DNA of 15,142 bases from Paracoccaceae bacterium (GTDB lineage: Bacteria > Pseudomonadota > Alphaproteobacteria > Rhodobacterales > Rhodobacteraceae): assembly GCA_009922885.1 (NCBI GenBank), contig RFUP01000014.1, positions 1-15,142 of the forward strand, given 5' to 3'. Under the pieces are notes generated by a model. It was not told the DNA's origin and did no database searches. It saw only the letters and a program-made list of their open reading frames with translations. The position numbers and the translations under genes are program-made. The stretch's first letter is position 1. Each line of letters opens with the position of its first letter. This document shows, piece after piece, positions 6,708 through 14,176 of this stretch.

Positions 6708-8129
6708 ATGAACGATATTCTGAACCGCGACGCGCTCGCGATTTCCGCCGCGTTGGAAACCGGCGAGATTTCCGCCGTAGAGTTGATGGAAGCCACCCTC
6801 GCGCAGATCGACGCGACGAACGGGGAAGTCAACGCCGTGGTCTCGATGCCGCCCCGCGAAACGCTCCTCGATGCCGCGCGCACCGCCGATGAAACGCCCC
6901 GTAAGGGCTGGCTCCACGGCATACCGGTGGCCGTGAAAGACCTCGCCAATGTGAAGGGCCTCGCCACAAGCTGGGGCTCGCCGCTTTTCAAGGATTTCAT
7001 CGCGCCCGAAGACGATCTCGTGATCTCGCGGATGCGCGACGCTGGTGCGATCTTCATCGGCAAAACCAACACGCCAGAATTCGGCCTTGGCTCACACACG
7101 TTCAATCCGGTGCATGGCGCCACGGGCAACCCCTATGACACGGGCCGCAGCGCTGGCGGTTCTTCTGGTGGCGCGGCGGCAGCACTGGCGATGCGGCAGG
7201 TTTGCGTGGCCGATGGCTCGGACATGATGGGCAGCCTCCGCAATCCGGCGGGTTGGTGCAACGTTTACGGCCACCGCCCCACTTGGGGCCTCGTGCCGAA
7301 TGATCCGGTGGGCGATGTGTTCCTCCATCCCCTCGCCACCCTCGGCCCGATGGCCCGCAGCCCGCGCGATCTGGCAGCGCTCCTCGAAACCCAAGCCGGG
7401 CCTGACCCGCGTGTGCCCCTCGCCCGCAAGGAAGAAGGCCCGCTCGTTCCCGCACAAGGCAACCACCTGCAAGGCGCGCGCATCGGCTGGCTGGGCGATT
7501 GGGGCGGTGCCTACCCGATTGAATCCGGCGTGCTCGACACCTGCCGCACCGCGCTCAAACAGATGGAAGCTGCAGGTGCTATTGTTGAAGAGGTGCAACC
7601 GCCCTTCCCCGCTGAAGAAATCTGGGACAGCTGGCTCGGCCTCCGCGCCTTCGCCAATGCGGGCCGCTTGGGCGCTTTCTACAACGAACCCGCCAAACGC
7701 GCTGGCCTCAAGGCAGATGCGATCTGGGAAATCGAAACTGGCCTCGCGCTGTCCGGCGCGGAAGTGTTGCGCCTCTCGGCGATCCGCTCGCGCTGGTACC
7801 AGACCGCCGCGCGCCTCTTCCAAAGCTATGACGCGCTCGTTCTGCCCACGGCCCAAACCTGGCCCTTCCCTGTTGAGTGGGTCAATCCGAAGGAAATCGC
7901 GGGTCGCAGTATGGACACCTATCACCGCTGGATGGAAGTCGTGGTGCCTGTCTCCCTCTTGGGCCTGCCCTGCACGGCCGTGCCCGCAGGCTTTGGGGCA
8001 AACGGCTTGCCGATGGGCCTGCAACTCTTCGGGCCTTATGGCTCGGATGCTGCCCTCCTCCGCCTCGCCCAAGGCTGGCACGAGGCCACGGATTGGCCAA
8101 ATGCGCGCCCGCCCGCACGCATTGCTTGA
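6708..8129 (+). CDS. Amidase signature (AS) family hydrolase
   Basis: Hydrolase of the amidase signature family, which cleaves carbon-nitrogen bonds in amides; the substrate cannot be read from the sequence. The product is 473 residues. The Ser-cisSer-Lys triad is visible as Lys77 (AVKDLANVKG), Ser152 (SAGGSSGGAAAA) and nucleophile Ser176 (GSDMMGSLRNPAG). The usual D-x-GGS before the nucleophile is DMMGS here, which I recall as normal for a subgroup of Rhodobacterales amidases. The C-terminal end (LGLPCTAVPAGFGANGLPMGLQLFG) is typical of the family. It is unlikely to be GatA of the tRNA amidotransferase, because no gatB or gatC lies nearby and the motif differs. GGGAGAG stands just before the ATG. 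It starts 75 bases after prfB, with no terminator seen between them. Confidence 0.92.
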   Translation: MNDILNRDALAISAALETGEISAVELMEATLAQIDATNGEVNAVVSMPPRETLLDAARTADETPRKGWLHGIPVAVKDLANVKGLATSWGSPLFKDFIAPEDDLVISRMRDAGAIFIGKTNTPEFGLGSHTFNPVHGATGNPYDTGRSAGGSSGGAAAALAMRQVCVADGSDMMGSLRNPAGWCNVYGHRPTWGLVPNDPVGDVFLHPLATLGPMARSPRDLAALLETQAGPDPRVPLARKEEGPLVPAQGNHLQGARIGWLGDWGGAYPIESGVLDTCRTALKQMEAAGAIVEEVQPPFPAEEIWDSWLGLRAFANAGRLGAFYNEPAKRAGLKADAIWEIETGLALSGAEVLRLSAIRSRWYQTAARLFQSYDALVLPTAQTWPFPVEWVNPKEIAGRSMDTYHRWMEVVVPVSLLGLPCTAVPAGFGANGLPMGLQLFGPYGSDAALLRLAQGWHEATDWPNARPPARIA

Positions 8130-8183
8130 TTTAATACCCTCCCTCGCGCCAATCTATTCATGAACGCGCATACATTCGGTAAA

Positions 8184-8195
8184 CCCCTTCGGGGG
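8184..8195 (+). repeat. UUCG-loop hairpin beside the ribosome site of the DUF2189 gene
   Basis: CCCC (8184-8187) and GGGG (8192-8195) enclose TTCG, the very stable tetraloop type. The hairpin ends one base before GGGAGG (8197-8202), the ribosome site for the ATG at 8207. It could influence ribosome access or protect the 5' end. No T tract follows, so it is not a terminator for the amidase gene. Confidence 0.45.
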
Positions 8196-8206
8196 AGGGA
8201 GGAACC

Positions 8207-9025
8207 ATGCCGCATGACCTCAAACACGGCGTGCCGCCCATCGGTACGGTGCATATTGCGATGATCGGCGAGGCGCTCCGCCGCGCGGTGGCCGATATGA
8301 AACGCGCCCCCACCTTCGGAATCGTCTTTTCCGCCGTCTACGTGATCCTTGGCCTCATCATTTTCGGCGTGGCCTACAAGACGGGGCAAAGCTACTGGCT
8401 TATCTTTGCAGCGGTCGGCTTTCCGCTTGTCGGGCCATTCGCGGCCGTCGGGCTTTACGAGGTCAGCCGCCGCATCGAACAGGGCCGCCCGCTCGACCTC
8501 TACCAGATCTTCGGCGTCGTCGCGCTGCAATCGCGGCGGCAACTCCCCTCCATCTCGGCGCTCGTCCTATTCATCTTCCTCTTCTGGTTCTTCATCGGCC
8601 ACATGATTTTCGCGCTGTTTCTGGGCCTCTCGACGATGACCAATATCTCGTCGAGCTTTGCCATCTATTTTACCGGAAACGGGTTGATGATGCTCGCAGT
8701 CGGCTCCGCGATCGGCGCGATCTTCGCGCTTCTCCTCTTCGCGATCACCGCGATTTCCCTTCCCATGCTCCTGGACCGCGAAGTGGATTACGTCTCCGCC
8801 ATGATCGCGAGCTTCCAGACCGTCGCTGCCAATCCCGGCCCGATGCTGGCGTGGGGCTTATTCATCGCGCTTCTGACATTCGTGGCGATGGTGCCGCTGT
8901 TCTTGGGCCTGTTCTTCACCCTGCCCCTCTTCGGACATGGCACATGGCACCTCTATCGCTTGATCGTCGAAGAGGGCCTTCGCGAAGAAGCGGAAGACCT
9001 GGATGAAGCGGGGGAACCCGCCTGA
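8207..9025 (+). CDS. DUF2189 domain integral membrane protein
   Basis: A 272-residue polytopic inner-membrane protein of the uncharacterised DUF2189 family. Hydrophobic segments are visible at about 37-57, 64-84, 116-140, 159-188 and 213-243. Conserved family features include the P-x-x-GP-x-AxGLYE stretch at 73-85 after the second segment, and the C-terminal PLFGHGTWHLYR at about 240-251. The last 20 residues are acidic (EEGLREEAEDLDEAGE), probably cytoplasmic. A strong GGGAGG site lies 4 bases before the ATG, preceded by a UUCG hairpin. The role is unknown; I infer nothing from the neighbours, which are an amidase on the same strand and PBP1A converging 13 bases downstream. Confidence 0.88.
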   Translation: MPHDLKHGVPPIGTVHIAMIGEALRRAVADMKRAPTFGIVFSAVYVILGLIIFGVAYKTGQSYWLIFAAVGFPLVGPFAAVGLYEVSRRIEQGRPLDLYQIFGVVALQSRRQLPSISALVLFIFLFWFFIGHMIFALFLGLSTMTNISSSFAIYFTGNGLMMLAVGSAIGAIFALLLFAITAISLPMLLDREVDYVSAMIASFQTVAANPGPMLAWGLFIALLTFVAMVPLFLGLFFTLPLFGHGTWHLYRLIVEEGLREEAEDLDEAGEPA

Positions 9026-9038
9026 TCTGCCTGAACCG

Positions 9039-11594
9039 TCAGTAAAGCCCGCCTGACGAGAGCGAGCCAAAGCTCGCTTTCGGCCCCACCACGGCTTGCT
9101 TGCCCGTGGATGTAGTCACGTTCTTGCCGCGGTCTCCGGTCAGTTCCTCGACCAAAGGCAAGTTCGATCCCATTGCGAAACCGCCGTCATAGGTGATCCC
9201 GAAGATCGGTTCTTCGCCATCGCGGAAGAATTCCGCCACCACGTTATCACCCTCCGCATCATCGGCAAGCCGCGCGCCGGTGAAACGGTCGATCTTGATG
9301 AAGTGGCCCCCCTTCGGAATGCGGAACCGCCCGCCACCGTATTTCTTCACAGCTTCGGTCATGAACTCCTGGAACACCGGGCCGCAAACCCCGCCGCCCG
9401 ACGCGCCATCGCCCATCGAACGCGGCGTGTCATAGCCGATGTAGCAGCCCGCCACGATGGAGTTGGTGAAACCGATGAACCACACATCCAGCGCGTCGTT
9501 CGTGGTCCCGGTCTTGCCCGCCACGGGCACCGGCAGGTTCACGGTCCGCGCTGCTGTGCCGCGCTCCACCACACCCGCCATCATCGACGTGAGCTGGTAG
9601 GCAGTCACTTCGTTCATCACCTGCTCTTGGTTCGACACGATGCGCGGGCTGAGGCCCGCCGGCACGGCTTCCGTCGCGCAATCCTCACACACGCGCTTGT
9701 CGTGGCGATAAATCGTGTTGCCGTAGCGATCCTGAATGCGGTCCACCAGCGTGGGTTCCACGCGCCGCCCGCCATTGGCGAACATCGCATAGGCCGCCAC
9801 CATGCGGAACAGCGTGCTTTCCTCAGCCCCGAGCGCATTGGCCAGGAACGGGTTCATCCGGTCATACACCCCGAAACGCTCGGCATAATCGGCCACCACA
9901 TCCATGCCAACTTCCTGTGCAAGGCGGATGGTCATGAGGTTTCTCGATTGCTCGATCCCCGTCCGCATCGGCGTCGGGCCGTAATACTTGTTCGAAGAGT
10001 TTTTCGGGCGCCAAAGCCCCTGAGGCGTGTCGATTTCAATCGGCGCGTCGATCACGATCGTTGCAGGCGTATAGCCGCTATCCAGGGCTGCGGCGTAAAC
10101 GAAGGGTTTGAACGACGAGCCCGGCTGGCGTTTCGCCTGTGTTGCGCGGTTGAACACCGAGTGCTGGTAGCTAAAGCCGCCCTGCATCGCGATCACGCGG
10201 CCCGAATTCACGTCCATCGCCATGAACCCGCCCTGCACATCCGGCACTTGCCGCAAAGACCAGCGAATGAACGCGCCGGTCTTGTCGTCCGTCATGGCGC
10301 GCACGTAAACCAGTTCGCCCACGTCCACCAAATCTCCGGGGGTCTGGGCCTTCTTGGCAAGCTTCCCGCCTTCAAGGCGCTTGCGGGCCCAAGTCACGTC
10401 CTTCGCAACGATCCAATGCCCTTCGGCATCTTCGGCTACACCATCAATCCCGATACGCGCCCCTTTGTCGGTGATCGCCAGAACCACCGCCGGATGCCAA
10501 ACGCTCTCCATTTCAATGTCGCGCGCCAGTTCGGATTTCGCCAAGGCCTCGCGCCAACTCGCCTCATCCTTCAAAGCTTCAGCGGGCAAAGTCTTGCCTG
10601 TGCCGCGCCATACGCCCGACCCCCGGTCAAACTTCTCCAGTGCTCGGCGCAAAGCTTTCGCAGCTTCCATTTGCATCGACGGATCGACCGTGGCGCGCAC
10701 TGTCATCCCACCCGAGAAGAACTCGTCTTCCCCGAAGTTCTGGCTTAACTGGCGGCGGATCTCGTCGGTGAAATAGTCCCGAGGCGGCAGCGCGTTCTTG
10801 AAGCCGTCAAAATCGCCATTCTGCACCGAGCGCAAGGGCATCGCCACTTCCGCCGTATACACCTCTGCCGAGATATAGCCGTTCTCCTTCATCTCTTTGA
10901 GAACGAAGTTACGGCGCTGCTGCAAACGGTCCTTCCGGCGCACCGGATGATAGTCAGAGGGCGCTTTCGGCAAGGACGCAAGGAAGGCGGCCTCGTGGGG
11001 CGCAAGCTCCGCGAGGGTCTTGTTGAAGTAGGTTTGAGCCGCCGCGGTCACACCGTAGGAATTCTGACCAAGAAAGATCTCGTTCAGATACAGCTCAAGG
11101 ATCTTGTCTTTGGGCAAGGTTTCTTCGAGGCGCGTCGCAAGGATGATTTCCTTGATCTTGCGCTCGAATTTCTTTTCGCCGCCCAAAAGGAAGTTCTTCA
11201 TCACCTGCTGCGTGATCGTCGAAGCCCCGCGCACATCGCGGCCTCGGCTCTTCACAGCGTCAATGACCGCAGAGGCAATCCCGCGCATGTCATAGCCGTG
11301 GTGGGTGTAGAAATTCTTGTCTTCTGCCGAGATGAACGCGTATTTCACCAATTCCGGGATCTGGTCCGCAGGTGTGAAAAGGCGGCGCTCCTTGGCGAAT
11401 TCATCGATCATCTGGCCTTCCGACGAATAGATCCGGCTAATCGTTGGAGGGGTATATTGTGCAAGGCTCTCGTGGCTCGGCAGGTCGCGCCCGTAGATAT
11501 AGAACACCGCTCCGATCGATACGGCGACGGCGAAAAGCCCCATCGTCACGAGGGTGAAAATGCCGCCGAAGAAGGACAATACAAGCCGGATCAC
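9039..11594 (-). CDS. mrcA: Penicillin-binding protein 1A (bifunctional transglycosylase/transpeptidase)
   Basis: Class A PBP that polymerises glycan strands from lipid II and cross-links the peptides; anchored in the inner membrane with its domains in the periplasm. The product is 851 residues: a membrane anchor (about 4-33), a GT51 domain with catalytic Glu91 in SAEDKNFYTHHG and STITQQVMKN, a linker/OB-like insert (about 310-450), and a transpeptidase with SSFK (Ser493), SRN (550-552) and KTGT (694-697). A CxxC pair (Cys636, Cys639) lies in the transpeptidase part. The start GTG at 11594 is preferred because AAAGG lies 7 bases upstream and the product begins MIRLVLSFFGG, as I recall for relatives; a GTG at 11609 adds five residues. 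It lies 91 bases downstream of the amidase gene on the same strand and is probably expressed with it. Confidence 0.96.
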   Translation of the reverse strand: MIRLVLSFFGGIFTLVTMGLFAVAVSIGAVFYIYGRDLPSHESLAQYTPPTISRIYSSEGQMIDEFAKERRLFTPADQIPELVKYAFISAEDKNFYTHHGYDMRGIASAVIDAVKSRGRDVRGASTITQQVMKNFLLGGEKKFERKIKEIILATRLEETLPKDKILELYLNEIFLGQNSYGVTAAAQTYFNKTLAELAPHEAAFLASLPKAPSDYHPVRRKDRLQQRRNFVLKEMKENGYISAEVYTAEVAMPLRSVQNGDFDGFKNALPPRDYFTDEIRRQLSQNFGEDEFFSGGMTVRATVDPSMQMEAAKALRRALEKFDRGSGVWRGTGKTLPAEALKDEASWREALAKSELARDIEMESVWHPAVVLAITDKGARIGIDGVAEDAEGHWIVAKDVTWARKRLEGGKLAKKAQTPGDLVDVGELVYVRAMTDDKTGAFIRWSLRQVPDVQGGFMAMDVNSGRVIAMQGGFSYQHSVFNRATQAKRQPGSSFKPFVYAAALDSGYTPATIVIDAPIEIDTPQGLWRPKNSSNKYYGPTPMRTGIEQSRNLMTIRLAQEVGMDVVADYAERFGVYDRMNPFLANALGAEESTLFRMVAAYAMFANGGRRVEPTLVDRIQDRYGNTIYRHDKRVCEDCATEAVPAGLSPRIVSNQEQVMNEVTAYQLTSMMAGVVERGTAARTVNLPVPVAGKTGTTNDALDVWFIGFTNSIVAGCYIGYDTPRSMGDGASGGGVCGPVFQEFMTEAVKKYGGGRFRIPKGGHFIKIDRFTGARLADDAEGDNVVAEFFRDGEEPIFGITYDGGFAMGSNLPLVEELTGDRGKNVTTSTGKQAVVGPKASFGSLSSGGLY
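9059..9080 (+). repeat. Strong hairpin inside the 3' end of mrcA, possible terminator for the convergent DUF2189 gene
   Basis: AGCGAGC (9061-9067) and GCTCGCT (9072-9078) form a perfect 7-pair stem with a CAAA loop, extended by G-T and A-T pairs outside. Only a short T run follows on the + strand (TTTC). It is 36 bases after the DUF2189 stop. It may stop + strand transcripts before they run deep into mrcA; the short T tract keeps confidence low. Coding constraint on Ser/Leu codons is the alternative explanation. Confidence 0.33.
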
Positions 11595-11685
11595 AAATGC
11601 GCCTTTCACTGCTTTCGGCTTCTCTACACGCGCGCGCTAAGCCCGTCAAAACACGATTGCCTTACGGTTGCGGGAACCCGCCGAA

Positions 11686-12891
11686 CTATTGCCGTACCAA
11701 CGGGGCGCGCGCCTGATCTGTCTCGATCCATTCCAGAATCCCGCCCCGGATTGCAACCGCCAACCGCGTGCGCCAGCCTGCGTCACGCAAATTTGCCAGA
11801 TCGCGCGGCGACGACATGAACCCCACCTCGATCAGGATCGAAGGAATATCCGCCGCTTTCAACACCGAAAATGCTCCGCGCCGCAACGAGCGCTTGGCCA
11901 GCGGCAAGCCATCGGCCTTGATCGCACCCAAAAGCGACTGCGCCAGCGCCTCGGCACGCGGCTCGGTTTCCGCTCGCGCCAGATCCATCAGGATCGAAGC
12001 CACTTCATCGTCCTGCCCTGTCAGGTCCACCCCGCTCAGCAATTCGTCGCGGTCATGCCGCTCGGCCAGTAAAGCCGTTGCCTCGTCGCTTGCACTGCGC
12101 GAGAGAAGATGCAGCGTCGTGCCTGTGGCTTGGCCTTCCGACAATGCATCCGCGTGTAGTGACAAAAACAAGTCGGCCCGCACCTCATGGGCGATCGCCA
12201 CGCGGCCTTCCAGCGAAACGAATACGTCTTCGTCGCGCGTCAGCACCACCTCCAGCCCGGCGCGGCGCAATTCTTCGGTCAGTTCCTTGGCGAAGGTGAG
12301 CATCAATGATTTCTCGTTCACGCCTTCCCGCTCGGCCCCCGGATCGATCCCTCCGTGGCCGGGATCGAGCACCACCAGAAACGGCCCGTCGGGCTTGCGT
12401 TTCGGAACCACAGCCGCAGGCGGTGGCAAATCCCAACGCGGATCATGCGGCGCGCCAGCCGCAAGCGCGAAGCTCTCGGCATCCGTCGGGGTCAAGCGCA
12501 ATTTCAAGATCGCCTTGTTCGTCACCGGATCCACCCGCATCCCCGCTTCTGTCACCGACAAAGGACGCGCCAGTTCAATCACCATACGGCTCCACCCCGG
12601 CTGGAACCCGCCCGTTCGCACTGAGAGCGCCGTCTCGGCACGATCAAAATCACGCGGCAAACCGCTCCAATCCACTTCGCGAAAGTCCAGAACCACCCGG
12701 CGCGGCGCATCGAGTGTGTAGAGCCGCCACGGCACGCCTTGGCTCAATGGCAGGTTCAGATCGAGCCCCTGCCCCTTGTCCGTGATCCGCGCCTCGGCCT
12801 CGACGCGCGCCAAAGCGCCAAAGCCCTGCGCCGAAGCGCCCGCCCCGAAGCAGCCAAAAACGACTGCGAGTATGAAAAGGAACCTGCTCAT
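11686..12891 (-). CDS. amiC: Periplasmic N-acetylmuramoyl-L-alanine amidase (AMIN + Amidase_3)
   Basis: Zinc amidase that cuts the bond between N-acetylmuramic acid and the stem peptide, used in cell separation and wall turnover. The product is 401 residues. It has a signal peptide (residues 1-21, hydrophobic core ending GASA-Q), an AMIN targeting domain (about 25-130), a Pro-rich linker (about 150-168) and the Amidase_3 catalytic domain (about 170-392). Zinc ligands are His179 (DPGHGG), Glu193 (GVNEKSL) and His246 (SLHADA); catalytic Glu355 is in LIEVGFMS. The ATG at 12891 is chosen for the signal peptide; the frame extends back to 13038, but that would overlap the aminotransferase and lose the signal. 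Pairing with mrcA is common in alphaproteobacteria. The symbol reflects the domain order; AmiA/B/C subtype cannot be fixed from sequence alone. Confidence 0.93.
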   Translation of the reverse strand: MSRFLFILAVVFGCFGAGASAQGFGALARVEAEARITDKGQGLDLNLPLSQGVPWRLYTLDAPRRVVLDFREVDWSGLPRDFDRAETALSVRTGGFQPGWSRMVIELARPLSVTEAGMRVDPVTNKAILKLRLTPTDAESFALAAGAPHDPRWDLPPPAAVVPKRKPDGPFLVVLDPGHGGIDPGAEREGVNEKSLMLTFAKELTEELRRAGLEVVLTRDEDVFVSLEGRVAIAHEVRADLFLSLHADALSEGQATGTTLHLLSRSASDEATALLAERHDRDELLSGVDLTGQDDEVASILMDLARAETEPRAEALAQSLLGAIKADGLPLAKRSLRRGAFSVLKAADIPSILIEVGFMSSPRDLANLRDAGWRTRLAVAIRGGILEWIETDQARAPLVRQ

Positions 12892-12910
12892 CCGCCCGTC
12901 CGGCTGTTGT

Positions 12911-12929
12911 TTCCGCAACCCTAGCGGAA
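12911..12929. repeat. Inverted repeat between aminotransferase and amidase genes
   Basis: TTCCGC (12911-12916) and GCGGAA (12924-12929) are perfect complements with a 7-base loop, 20 bases upstream of the amidase start. No T tract follows on either strand, so it is not an obvious terminator; it could be a regulator site or a processing hairpin in the 73-base gap. Confidence 0.3.
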
Positions 12930-12964
12930 GACGAGCGGATTCGCACCCCTTACCGCACGAGGCA

Positions 12965-14113
12965 TCACACACCGCGCGTTTGCATGAAGGCCGCCAGCCG
13001 CGCCAACCCTTCCTCGATATCAGCCGTCGCCCGCGCATAGGAAAACCGCAACGTCCGCCCGCCGCGTTCGGGATCGAAATCGAGGCCCGGCGTTACCGCA
13101 ACACCAGCCTTTTCAAGGATTTCTGCGGCGAAGCTCAAGCTATCGTCGGTCAGGTCGGAGACATCCGCATAAACATAGAACGCCCCGTCCGGCGGTGCGA
13201 TCCGCGTGAATCCGGCCTTCGGCAAGCCCTCCAGCATCAAGCGGCGGTTTTCCGCATAGACCGCAAGGTTCGCCTGCAATTCCGCCTCGCAATCCATCGC
13301 CGCCAAAGCCGCCACCTGTGCCGCATGGGGCGGGCAAATGAACATGTTTTGCGCAATCCGCTCCACGGCGCGGATGTGATCCTCGGGCACCACCATCCAG
13401 CCCACGCGCCATCCGGTCATGCTGTAGTATTTAGAGAAGGAGTTGATGACATGGCAGTCATCCCCCACTTCCAGCGCCGTCACCGCTTTCGCTTCGTATT
13501 CAATCCCGTGATAAATCTCGTCCGAGATAAACGCCGCGCCGTTTTCCTGCGCCCAGCCCATCAGCGCCGCCAACTCGGGCTTGGAAAGCATCGTGCCCGT
13601 CGGGTTCGAGGGCGAGGCCATCAAGAGGCCATCCAGAGAATATCCCTCAAAGTCAGATGGTTGCAGCTGGAACTTCGCCTCTTCCCGCGCCGGAATATCG
13701 ATCGGCGCCAGATCCAGCGCCCGCAAGATCTGGCGATAGCTCGGATAGCCTGGCGCACCGATCCCCACTTTTGCACCCGTATCGAAAAGCGCTGTGAACG
13801 ACAGGATGAACGCGCCAGAGGATCCCGGCGTCACCACCACGCGCTCGGGGTTCAGATCAATCCCGTGCCGCTCACCATACATCCTCGCGATGCGCGCGCG
13901 AAGCGCCGGAAGGCCCAAGGCCACCGTATAGCCCAAAGGCTCCCGCGCCATCGCTTCCGCCAAAGCCGCCCGCGCGCCCTCGGGGGCCGCCGTTCCCGGT
14001 TGGCCCACTTCCATATGGATGATCCGCCGCCCCGCCGCTTCGGCTTGGCGGGCTTTCTCCATCACGTCCATCACAATAAAGGGATCAACCGCCCCGCGCC
14101 GCGATAACCGCAT
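12965..14113 (-). CDS. Class I/II PLP-dependent aminotransferase (AspC-like)
   Basis: Fold type I aminotransferase that moves an amino group between an amino acid and a 2-oxo acid using pyridoxal phosphate; cytoplasmic. The product is 382 residues. Visible cofactor residues are Asn170 (SPSNPTG), Asp198 and Tyr201 (ISDEIYHG), the Schiff-base Lys228 (NSFSKYYSMTGWRVGW) and Arg236. The C-terminal substrate-carboxylate Arg is in RTLRFSYARA. The ATG at 14113 follows AAGGGG at 8 bases; the frame is open upstream to 14266, but the added residues are unlike the family. The amino-acid substrate cannot be told from the sequence; aspartate or an aromatic or branched-chain acid are possible. It precedes the amidase gene by 73 bases on the same strand and is divergent from the M48 protease gene. 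Confidence 0.92.
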   Translation of the reverse strand: MRLSRRGAVDPFIVMDVMEKARQAEAAGRRIIHMEVGQPGTAAPEGARAALAEAMAREPLGYTVALGLPALRARIARMYGERHGIDLNPERVVVTPGSSGAFILSFTALFDTGAKVGIGAPGYPSYRQILRALDLAPIDIPAREEAKFQLQPSDFEGYSLDGLLMASPSNPTGTMLSKPELAALMGWAQENGAAFISDEIYHGIEYEAKAVTALEVGDDCHVINSFSKYYSMTGWRVGWMVVPEDHIRAVERIAQNMFICPPHAAQVAALAAMDCEAELQANLAVYAENRRLMLEGLPKAGFTRIAPPDGAFYVYADVSDLTDDSLSFAAEILEKAGVAVTPGLDFDPERGGRTLRFSYARATADIEEGLARLAAFMQTRGV

Positions 14114-14176
14114 TGTTTTCCCCTTTCCGCTCGCCCATGCTCGCCCCCGACCAACCACAGGAAACGCCTGAACGCA

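Noticed and set aside
7092..8163. Long frames on both strands overlapping the amidase gene (about 290-330 codons)
   Set aside because: The amidase triad and conserved C-terminus fix the real frame; the others show no domain and unlikely composition.
9096..10748. 550-codon open frame on the + strand opposite mrcA
   Set aside because: It lies wholly within a clearly functional PBP1A gene on the other strand. The product is His/Arg-rich with no recognisable domain, as expected from the antisense of a GC-rich gene.
11768..12721. 317-codon Ser/Arg-rich + strand frame opposite the cell-wall amidase
   Set aside because: Shadow of a gene with all zinc ligands and a signal peptide in the other frame.
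12776..14107. 443-codon + strand frame opposite the aminotransferase
   Set aside because: The aminotransferase has all its PLP residues in the opposite frame; this product is Arg/His-rich and featureless.
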